From contig WELB01000302.1 of NCBI GenBank assembly GCA_009602725.1, positions 9,749-45,480 of the forward strand: a stretch of 35,732 bases of DNA, read 5' to 3'. Made by a program: the position numbers and the translations under genes. Position 1 is the first letter of the stretch. Each line of letters opens with the position of its first letter. The notes below the pieces were generated by a model, which did not search any database, had not been told where the DNA came from, and was given only the letters and a program-made list of their open reading frames with translations. Below, in pieces: positions 21,501-30,900 of the stretch. This DNA comes from Spirogloea muscicola. Its lineage: Eukaryota; Streptophyta; Zygnematophyceae; Spirogloeales; Spirogloeaceae.

Positions 21501-22286
21501 GTGTTCCAGCAGCTTGCTGCCTCCGAGCCCCTCTACCAAAAGCTGCAGACAGGGATGGAGGCTTACCAGCCAGTGGTGCTTGCAGCGGCACCAACAATGG
21601 AACTTCAGGCGGGGGATCAAATTCCACAGAGTGAGCACTTCTTACAGCACAATTCAAGCGGAAGGAGATTGGAACTTGAGAGCACATTGAGTCACACAAG
21701 CAGCGGGCAGCAGCAGGATAGGGACTCCTCAGGCGGCGATGCAGCTCAAGGTGGGGTTAAGCCAAACGAGGAGGATTTCAAGGCAGGGATGGAGAGGATT
21801 CCGATGTCCAACGGCTTGGCTGGTCAGTCTATGATTCGGCCACCACGCGGGACCTCCAGGGACTCCCAGAGGCCATCAAGTAGCAACGAGGATGTGAACA
21901 AGGCCTTGTCAGCTCTCGACACTGCCATAGCAAAGATGAGGGCTTCGAAATCGAAGTATGGAGCTGTGGATGCTTGGGCACCTGTCCATGGGATGCTGCC
22001 TCAAGCAAGTACAACTGTGGAGAATGTGGCATCAGGTGCAGCAGCAGGTCTTGTGACTGCTATGCACTCTCAGCTGGCTGCTTCACATTGGCAGCCACAG
22101 GTTGTTCAAAGTGGTCTACCAGCTGCCATAGTCAGTCAGCTGCCACTGGATGTCAACCAACACACGATGACACAGCAAGCAGAAGTACCCAACCCTTCAT
22201 TCAAGCCTCGAGGTCTGTTTAGAAAGAACAGAACCTTGGTTGATAGTCTACATACCAAGCGTGGGCAAAATGGTGCAATTACTTAG
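18469..22286 (+). CDS. START-like lipid-binding domain protein
   Basis: Resembles plant 'polyketide cyclase/dehydrase and lipid transport' (START-fold) proteins; the ligand is unknown. Exons: 18469 or 18529-18730, 19253-19407, 19605-19713, 20064-20115, 20255-20344, 20515-20614, 20852-20997, 21171-21273, 21459-22286; about 594-614 residues. The core reads LKENKDTFRVMYRK, ALAVAWEAPYFKEW, SYLRRIRVGEDVW, FKIPWPLAAREV, VRVDLTGGYVFQKIT and LGLVPPWVINFIS, the usual START order. The last exon adds about 275 residues rich in Ser, Gln and Ala without recognised motifs, likely disordered. Uncertain points: the only in-frame ATG (18469) lies in repeat family C, so the real start may be in an upstream exon spliced to 18529; the exon 4 donor (20116) is weak and chosen because it restores phase to the next exon. 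No gene symbol is justified. Confidence 0.8.
18802..18831. repeat. Perfect 30-bp palindrome
   Basis: AAGCACCGCCCGAGG (18802-18816) is followed with no spacer by its exact reverse complement CCTCGGGCGGTGCTT (18817-18831). It lies in intron 1 of the START gene, near the GC-rich 5' block. Confidence 0.95.
19156..19252 (+). repeat. Repeat family C copy ending at a 3' splice site
   Basis: Reads CCGCTGGCCCTTCACGAACACC, CTCTGTATGCACCTGGCTGGC, GGCAGCAGCCGCATTC and ends CTCGCGCTGCAG at 19252, exactly where exon 2 of the START gene must begin by phase. Compare the copy ending CTCCGCTTGCAG at 18528. Confidence 0.8.
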
Positions 22287-24110
22287 CCTACAAGTGTCAG
22301 TCATGTATTCCATTTTACAACATGTGTTGTACATAGACTCGATGAGGCTTGTCAGACATCATCGCATCATTTAATTACCGGTCGATGCCAATGTCAAGGG
22401 CTGTGGACATGCTCTTGAATGATCAAGAGCAACATTCATTGTAGCATGGGAACTACCTCCCTGACTTTGTGGCGCCAGATTGCGCTGCCCATGAACCCTC
22501 ACTTTTCCATTCTTTGCTGCCCACCAAGGCCAGCCAGACTTTCTGATGCCTCATATTTAGCGATCACAAGTATTACAGAAGACTCAGCATGGCTCAGATC
22601 AAGAAATTCAACCATGTATCACGTGTGCTTCATCAGCCGAAGCTTCAGAAGCGCGGATACTTTGTCATCACAGCCGAGGCACTTCAATGGCGACGAGAAG
22701 GAGCCACAAGTAAACGTATGCCCCATATCCAAACTTAGAAGCTGGCATATATGCAGGTTGATCACGTTTGGCATCCTGCAGAGTCTTACAGACATGTTAT
22801 GAAGGCAGCTACTAAAGAGACAGAAAGGAAGAGCTCAGCATCTTCCACCAGTCATCATCAATGATGATCAGAAGCAGAACTGGCATGAGACTGGCTACTG
22901 CTATCATCACAGCTCTTTCACCAATGCAGCAATCCGACCTAAAAGCATAAGCATGATGCAAATAAATAGTCTGCTGGAACTTGGCACTGGCTGGCAGTAC
23001 AAGCAACGCACTTGACTATCAGTAGTGCATAAGTATGCGACAGTGTCAACACAGCAACTGCATTGCAATCTCTGCTTACAGGAGGACGATAGATATAACG
23101 ACAGACAAGCGGATCTGTGGGCCCATGCTGGCGGCATATCGGCGGCTCGTTCGAGGTCCACAAATACGGCCGTGCTTCTGGGACCCCGGAGTAGAGTCGC
23201 GCTTGCGTCTGGCCCTCCTTCAAAACGTTCAAAGCCACTGCCATGGTGTTTCAAGCCTGGCGGCCAGGACGCTCTGCCTAGAGTTGGGCTTAAACCTTCA
23301 GGAGGACAGAAACAATTTGAGCTCAGGGGCAAAGTGCCACGAGGCAGAGGAAGGCAGCTGTCTGGCGAATCAGCAACAGTTGGGATGAGGAGAAGAGAGA
23401 ACAAGTTGCCACGCCCATCGAGCATGCTTAAACTCTGCTCAGCATGTCCAACCCAGACTGAAGTTTGCTGGATAGGGTCCATGTGCTGGCAAGCGAGTGA
23501 CGCTCGGTTGAAAGCGACGGGTGAAGTGATCTCGCGACATGGCGCCGAACAACGAGGACCATGTGCCAGCAAGCAGGGCAAAGGCCAGCGACGGGTCAAC
23601 GACACCACCGCGCCCTTGGTTGCAAAGCCCCGCAGTCTGGGAGCCGCTCTGGCAGTCCTTCCATTCGAACAGCGCACACGGAATTGAAGTTGTGCGCCGT
23701 CGTACACACAGACTGCGGCGCGGACCAGTGGCAGGAGCGGAAGCAGGTTGGGTGCTGGCACCAGAGCGCCGGCCTTTGCCGGCTTGTCGCACGGCGAGGA
23801 TGCTACGACAGTTCGTCAGAGGGCAGACGGAAGCCGCTTGCGGCTACGTGTCAGAGTCCGGGTGTGGCTCACGGGCGAGCCGCCGCCGCCGCAGGCTGCG
23901 GCCCGCAAAGCACCTCCGCCGAACTGAGTAAAGGGAGCTCGTCATTCACGGGGAAGCGTGGGGAAGGGGCCAGGGAGGTTGCGGGTCCGCAAGGCTGGGC
24001 GAGGGAAGGGAGGCGCAGCCGGTTCAGTGGGTGCCGCCTCAAGAAGCAGGGCGGCGGCGGCGGCGGCGGGAATTCGGGGTTAGGGGCGGCTGTAAGCGGG
24101 GAGTACGGCA
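22287..24110. other. Intergenic with overlapping long ORFs, no recognised gene
   Basis: The START 3' flank runs to about 22900 with nothing recognisable. From 22907 to 23761 the minus strand is open for 284 codons, and from 23025 to 23687 the plus strand is open for 220 codons. Neither product resembles a family I know and both have mixed, Cys/Ser/Pro/Arg-rich composition. From about 23690 to 24110 the DNA becomes GC-rich like the 5' blocks of the real genes and contains a (GGC) run at 24050-24069. This could be the 5' end of an unrecognised gene, most simply on the minus strand, or old TE sequence. Confidence 0.35.
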
Positions 24111-24164
24111 GCTGATACTCCCATTCCCGTTAGTCTCACAGCATAGCTGCGTGGTTTTTGCGCC

Positions 24165-24700
24165 TTTCTTTCGGCCCTTTGGACCTTGTCCATTCTTTCA
24201 GGCCATTGACCGGTGGCCGGGTCTGCCAGGGGCGATGCCCGGCTTCAACGCCGCCGGGTCGCTCGCCCAAGTCTTTCGTATGCGCCTGGCGGTATCGTTT
24301 CAACGCTCCCTTGCCTACGCCGTCTACACGCGAGCAGGCCGACCTATGGGTGCCGCCTCTGGGTCTCGGCGTGAGTGCTTCTTTCCCTGCAGCGAGCTAC
24401 TCTGTCCTGATGTTGCTCACTCGCGGGTACTGAGCTTCCCTCTGCATCGTCTTGCGATTTTGTAGTGTTTTGAGGTGTAGTCCCTTTTCCGGCACCTCTT
24501 TCCTTTGGCTTTGGATATTGTCCATACTTTTCGGGCTGGCTTTGGCAGCCCCTCTTCTCATCTTTCCTTCTTCTCTAAGGGCCCACGCCTTGCATCTGCG
24601 TGCTGGCCGTCCTCTCGCTGCGGCCTCCGGCTTTCGTCAGGGGGATAGTTTTCCGGCAGCTAGTCTGTCGGATGTGAGGCTCCTCACTCGTAACTACTGA
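24165..24700 (+). repeat. Tandem H-L-H-L repeat units, + orientation
   Basis: Unit 1: GGACCTTGTCCATTCTTTC (24180-24198), damaged hairpin, then an L copy with CAACGCTCCCTTGCC and GTTGCTCACTCGCGGGTACTGAG ending near 24435. Unit 2: TCCCTTTTCCGGCACCTC, TTGGATATTGTCCA, hairpin GGGCTGGC...GCAGCCC (24533-24551), then TGCATCTGCGTGCTGGCCG and GCTCCTCACTCGTAACTACTGAG ending at 24701. The same order in two adjacent units indicates that H and L belong to one composite element. Confidence 0.8.
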
Positions 24701-24774
24701 GTGGTCCATCCTCCCCTCTGCCATCTTTCTTATTCTTCTTCATCTTTCAGGCCCCTCAGTCGCTGCTTAGCTCG

Positions 24775-25050
24775 TAGTTTGGCCCCTTCGAACCTTGTCA
24801 ATTCTTTTCGGGCTGGCTTCTCACAGCCCTTGCCCCCATTGGGAGAGCCACTTCTTCTTTATGGGCGAGCACTTTCTTCTTTTCCCCGCTGCCCGTTCTT
24901 GGAAGTGTTCTTTTCCTGCAGCAGCCAGTTGAGCCGTGGGCTGGCCAATCACAGCCATCGCCCTCTACTGGAGGAGTTTCTCGCTCTTTGTTCATTCTTT
25001 TTTGGGCTGGGTTTTCCTAGCCCCTATCCTCAATTCTTGATTCTTTTAAC
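24775..25050 (+). repeat. Three further family H hairpin units
   Basis: Hairpins at 24810-24829 (GGGCTGG...CAGCCC), 24938-24956 (GGGCTGG...CAGCC) and 25004-25023 (GGGCT...AGCCC). The first and third are preceded by TTGTcaATTCTTTT-like lead-ins. The array ends about 230 bases upstream of the methyltransferase start codon. Confidence 0.75.
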
Positions 25051-25277
25051 TTTTTTCATTTTATGGCGAGCCCTTGTCCTTAAGCCTCCCCCGGCGGCGT
25101 TTGAAACTCTCTGCTTCGCCGCGGCCGCGGCAGTTGCCGCCGGCGACCCCCCCCTCTCGCTCGCGGGCCTTCCAGCAGCTCTGCCTCCGGGGGCTTCCTG
25201 CCACTGTGGCTGGGACACGGATATGGCGGCGTGAGGGCCGCCGTCCTTCGCGGCCTTGCACGGCCTGCTGCGGCGCC

Positions 25278-27277
25278 ATGGGATCCGCCATCAACCTTGA
25301 TGGCGGAACTGGCAGGGTGGTGGTCATCGCCACGCTGACGCTGCTGCTCCTCGCCATCCCTTTCGCCCTCACCGATCTCTCCCAGCTCCTGCAGCCCGGG
25401 CTCGGCAGCAGCTCGGCGCTGGGCGAAATCCGCGGCGACGTCAAGCTGGTGCTGGCACGCTTAGAGAGCGGCACGCAGCAGCTTGCTACCAGTGGACAAG
25501 CGGCCTTGGAGGGCACTCAAAGATGCCCCACCGTGCAACGCGAGACGACACGGCCGTTCGACCCCTGGCGCTCCATGAAGGTAGTCGAGCTGCACGTGCT
25601 CGGCCGCCATCTCCAACCTTTGACTTTGCTGCGCTGCTCGTCTACAATGCGAACTTTGCTCAACAGAATGGGCATGCTGCCTGCAGCAGGCTGACTTATT
25701 GTTTGAAGATACGGATGCTGTAGGCTTCCTGTGAGAAGACTATAGAACGGAAGGGCCAGCTCGAGGGCTGAGACTCTCTCGCCTTTGGTGCTGCATTGCA
25801 CCATTGACAATGAGCCAGCAACGGCAGGAAATATGCTGAGCTACTGAGACACTTGGTGGCAGCAGCTGACTGCATTCCATTCACAATTGACTGCAGTGGG
25901 TAGCGAGGCCTGCTCCGTGCAAAGTGAAGGGCTATGACATTGAGGAGATTGATTCGAATTTCAACATGCGCCGTAGCTATGCTCTAGGCCATGTTCCCGC
26001 AGTTGTGTCTGGCTTTGCTGTGGAGGACAAGACACAACTCCTTCCATGGCTACTCGCCAGCCGAGACTACGACAAATACTCAAATAGGTGCTCAGCAGGC
26101 TCCTTCCGTGTGGCAAAACTATGGATAACCTCGTCATTCAAGCTGCTTCTCAATGGTGTATCAGAAGCCAAAAGTTTATGCAGCTTCTCTTATAGCTGCA
26201 TCTACATACTAATGTAATCAGCAAAGGCGAAATCCTTAGGTGTGTATTGTTGCCTGTGGCTGCAGGGCACGACGTGTGTATATTGATCTAGGAGGAAATC
26301 GTTTCAGTACGAGCATCACTTGGTTCTTGAGGTGGTACCCGCTTGACTTCACTGAGCTTCATGTCTTTGAAATCAAGAAAGGGCTCTTCCGCGTACCTAA
26401 GCACAGATATGCTGATGTGGTGAGCATTTAAGACATGACTTACTCGACTGTTGTGATGCGGCGAATACTGTGACAATGTCCTGTTTGCTACCCCTTCTTC
26501 TGTAGGATGGCTCTGGCTGGCTCTTGTCTTCCCCCTAGCCTGCTTGATGCGCCAATACCCCAGCTAGTATGACACAAGCCAAGGCCCTAATTACGCACCG
26601 ATTGGTTGCTACATAGGATGATTTGGCCATGGATGCCAGCTCTCGTGTCCAAGGTTCTCCCTTTCCGATACCAGATTGGCAGTTGGATCGCATCAAGTCC
26701 TATAGGTACATGGTCTCCCATGAAGATGTGCCTGCCCAGGTAAGCTTTCCACAGACAGAAAGACTAAGTAATATATGTCAATAGACCTATATCCAAGCAT
26801 TGCTTTTTGTGCACAGATGTGCTAGTAGCCATACACTGTGCACTTGGCTCTAAGATTGTCGTGCAGATGGGGTGCAGCGAGGTCTTGTACACACTATAGT
26901 AGAATATCGAGTATCTTAAGCTGGAGCTTTTACTCAGAAGCACTGGCCCCAAGAATCAGAAAGTCGTTTGGTCCTTCTCGCAGAACAAGGTCAACATCAC
27001 GCGGGTGATGAAGGAAGAGATGAAGCTGACAGCAGATGACACAGTGATTGTGAAGATGGACATAGAGGGCTCCGAGTGGCCCCTACTAAGGCAGTGGATA
27101 GAGAGTCCAGACATGGTGGACATAGTGGACGAGCTTTTTGTGGAGGTGCACTTCCACCATCCTTCAATGACCAACTTCCATTGGACCTCGGATCACTTCA
27201 CTCATACACGCGAGGAAGCTGTCAATCTCATTCAGGACCTGCGTGACCGGGGCTTTTTTGCTCACAATTGGCCATAA
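25278..27277 (+). CDS. Membrane-anchored FkbM-like methyltransferase
   Basis: Predicted SAM-dependent methyltransferase of the plant FkbM-like group, 354 residues. Exons 25278-25580, 25897-26087, 26266-26419, 26617-26739, 26984-27277. The start at 25278 has a GCGCCATGG context and precedes a single hydrophobic segment (VVVIATLTLLLLAIPFAL, residues about 13-30), so a type II Golgi/ER topology is likely; the upstream in-frame extension is Arg/Pro-rich and looks like GC-rich 5' UTR. Motifs: VYIDLGGNRFSTS (SAM-binding motif I), ELHVFEIKKG, VIVKMDIEGSEWPLL (FkbM-type catalytic region) and DELFVEVHFHHPSM. The C-terminus GFFAHNWP matches plant relatives, which end in ..HPWP. The substrate is unknown; related plant proteins are annotated only as methyltransferase-like. 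Confidence 0.87.
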
Positions 27278-27975
27278 GCGGGTCAACTGGCCTTGTATGG
27301 CAGCGGCAAGGCTGCGCCATGTACTTGCCCTCTCTATCAAGCAGTGACATGCTGTCCTGTGTCGTATATGGGTGCTAAACAAGGCAGGTGCTTGAAGAGA
27401 GCTGAGCAGCTGAGCATGGCTCAGCTCATGCTTTTGCCACTCTCTTGTCAACTGTTACAGGCCTGGAGATTGACTGGGTCCTATTGTTATCAGTGGCCTG
27501 CACGTTGTCTGAACCCTTCTTTCGAAGCAGGCTGACTGGCTTAGTCATTCAGTACTGGCAGTGCTGAGCAGTCAGCACATGGGCGGGACAGTGTGGGCGG
27601 GTCTGCCCGTGTGCATGCAGTAAGAAGCAGGAAGATACTTAGCGCTGGCAGGTGAGTGGGTCTTACAGAACTCAGGAGAGACCGCTGCGTAAGAAAAAGC
27701 AAGCTACATGAGCCATCGACTCGTCTAGATGAGAGCATGGACTGAGGGAGGGACCCCCCAAGGACTACGTCAATGCGAAGGTGAATGCCGGTAGGGGTCG
27801 CTTTCCCCAAGGTATCTCATACTTGCGCGTGAAAGTGTGGCCAAAGCATGCAGGCTTGGAGCTTGGCCGCGGCAGCCGACGGCGGCGTTCGCCTGGCGCC
27901 GCCCGCGCCGCGCCGCCGTGGCCGCGCCCGTGCCCCCTCGGCGGGCCGGCGTGCGGGCGGCGGCTATCCGTCGCC
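27278..27975. other. Spacer between methyltransferase and PAS1-like gene
   Basis: Contains the 3' flank of the methyltransferase gene and the presumed promoter and 5' UTR of the PAS1-like gene. GC content rises sharply from about 27850. No TATA-like or other promoter element could be placed with confidence. Confidence 0.45.
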
Positions 27976-30900
27976 ATGGAGGCCCCTTCGAGGGACGGGG
28001 GCGAAGGCTCGCCAAGCACTGCACCTGCCACCCCCAGGTAAACCGCTTGCCTTCGCTGCGAGCCCTGCGAGAGCCACGGACGCTGTGCCGCGGATGCCGC
28101 CAGAGCCTCAGCGGCTTGGAGGAGTGCAAGGCCTCCCTCCTCCATCCTTGTCGATACCCCTCCCCTGGCAGAATCGGCACTGTAGGATGGTCAAAGGGCC
28201 TGTCCTCCTTCAGGCTGATCCATTCAGGCAAGCGGACGGATTGTCCAGCATGGGACAGGAATGCTTTTGTAGGTGATCGCGGGCGTGCCTGACAAACGGT
28301 CTGTTCTCTAGATCACTTGTGTAGAGGGGCAGCTCATCAGAGTGCCTAATGTTGGCTGTTGCGAGGCTGCGACATAAACCGAAGAAGCGAAGTGGCAATC
28401 ATTGATGAACACGTTCTGTGGGCTCCAGATCACCCCCGGATGTGGATGAGAAGGACGTCACAGGAGTACGGCATAATCTTCTCAAGGCCTGCCTCAGATC
28501 AGGAACAGGCACTGATAGTCCCAAATTGGACAATCAGGTAAACCTGACCTTCACATCACCTTGTTGCAGGCAGACTTGGCCATGCATTTGGGATGATGCA
28601 AGTTTCAGGTTGCTGACTATGGCCAGTCTGCTGAGTACTGCACACATATTGGCATTCCTTAGCAAGCTTGAGCTTCTTGCTTTGCCAGCTTCACTGCCAT
28701 CATGTTGCGATACTATGTCACAGCTCAGAAGTCATTGAGCTGCTCCAGGATGCTCGCCCTTAAGTCCCAAGTATTTGTTGACTACAATATGCATGTGTAT
28801 CAGTCATTCTCGCTCACTCTCAAGTACTGCAAAGAAGATGGTCGGGACTGCCAGCAAGAAACTCAGTATGGTGCTCCATGCCAGGTGGTGGTGCATTCTG
28901 TCACCCGGACAGTAGAAGGCCAAGTCATAGAATCCACTCGGGAAGAGCACGGCGGTACTCAACCTGCCTCCTCCACCTGCCTGCTGAAAGCTGAATAGTA
29001 TTCAGCTGTCACACACTAAAAGCAAGGCCAGCAAGCAGCTGCAAGGCTATATGAGTAGACGAGTCAAATTAATGATCGTTGCCGATGCCTGTGTAGATTG
29101 ATTGTGCTAATTGCTTTGACTGTGATTAGGCTGTGGAGTTCCGCTGAGAGTGATCCTTGGAAAGAGTAAGTTAATGAAAGCTTGGGAGCAGGGAGTTCTT
29201 ACTATGTCCCTTGGCGAGATAGCAGTGGTGCGTTGACACTTGTGCTATGCTATCTTCCCCTCATTGCCCCACATATAGGCTTGAGTAGAGTCTGAGTTGA
29301 GCTGTTCGTGGAACGTAGTTTTGAATGTATTTGAAGCAAAGACATGTCAGCATCCACTCATACACACCAATCTTGTGCCCCTTTACCAGCTGAGATTATC
29401 CCCGGAGCAACATTACAGTGATCCAAGCTGCCCACTCCGTGCTCCAAAGAGCGCGCCTGTAGACCAGGAGCTGCTATTTGAGATTGAACTCCTTGCCTTC
29501 CATCCTGTGAAGGTTGTGTCTGAAGATCTCAGCGTAGTCAAGCAGGTACTACTGCTACTTCAGCTCTTTAACAAGGAAGTGAAGCAGATATGACCATAAA
29601 CTACACCCCATCTTAATAAGTGAGACAAACGTATCACATTAGCTCAAGAGCTTGAAAGCTTTGATAGTCCTTCAGTTTTCTTGTCTTACCGATATGTCTC
29701 TTGTAAATCAGGGTATTCTAACTACATCATGTGTTGCAAGTTCCAGGTCCTGCAGGAAGGAAAGGGATTTGAATTACCTAGAGAACCATCAGAAGTGAAA
29801 ATCAGGTATTGGAATGGTGTTTCAAGCCTCTGTCCTTAGAGACATGAAGATAGGGAGCAGTCAGTATGTGTTCTCTGTGTGCAGAATTATCTGCAGGTCT
29901 TGGAGCTTTGTAGTGATGAGCTTTGTAGGATGACTAAGCACACATCTGAATGAAGTAAGCTGACAGTACCATGTGCTATGACCTGATTTGACTTTCCAGG
30001 CTACTGCTGCAGATTGAAAAGCAGACTACCACAAGGTGACCCGTACCCTGTTTATCCTGGCAAGGACGACTTGCACATTACATTGGGCAAGAATGAGGCA
30101 AGTTGCACGACAAAACAAGATGAAGCGGTGTTAGAGCTATGGATTGAGCAGGTGAAAAATATGGTCAGCATTGTCAGTACTGAAGAGGACTAACAGAGGT
30201 CAATGTCTCTATGTTCATTGGTCAACAGCTGCCTGACGGCCTGGAAGAAGGCGTCTGCAGCATGCTGCAAGAGGAAAAAGCCATCATACAGGTTGAAGGG
30301 CAGCGTCTTCAAGTGCCTCCCTGGCTTACCGACTTACCAGAAGCAATCACTTCTGTAGACTTTGAGGTGGAATTGTTGCAAATAATTCAAGTGCGAGACA
30401 TGCTTGGGGATGGTGCTGTGATCAAGCGACGACTTAGACAAGGGCAAGGTACACCTTTGTGCCAACCTTCTTCTTGCAAGAGTCCTTATGCAGATCTTAG
30501 TGGTTTATACTTGGCAAGGATACTTGGCATGGAGCAAGCAAGCCCTTGCCACATTTTGCTTCTGTTGCTGACAAACTTGCATCTTGTAGCTATGGCAGCC
30601 GACAGAAGACTCACCCCTCGGTTGCCCCAGGTGAATTTCCTGTCGACTGTCCTTTGGAGGATAGCACCGTGCGTCTCCATTATAAAGGGACACTGCCTGA
30701 CCATGACGGACGGACCTTCTTCGATTCAAGGAAGACAGGCTCAGGGGAGCCGCTGGAAATCGGCACAGGAGAGGGTCTGGTATGTAGCTCTGCAGATGTA
30801 TGAGTCAGAGCTATGTCAAGCCCGAAGCGTTTCAATCAAGCATTGACCAAGCAAGACTTGATATTCTCAATAGTGGATCTCAGTTGCTCTTCTAACCATC

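Noticed and set aside
10305-25050. Helitron 3' ends (hairpin followed by CTRR)
   Set aside because: Most family H hairpins are not followed by a CTRR terminus at the usual distance, and no TC 5' end could be paired. The idea is kept only as one possibility.
25074-25277. N-terminal extension of the methyltransferase reading frame
   Set aside because: In frame and open, but very Arg/Pro/Ser-rich. The ATG at 25278 has a better context and is followed at once by the membrane segment, so the extension is treated as 5' UTR.
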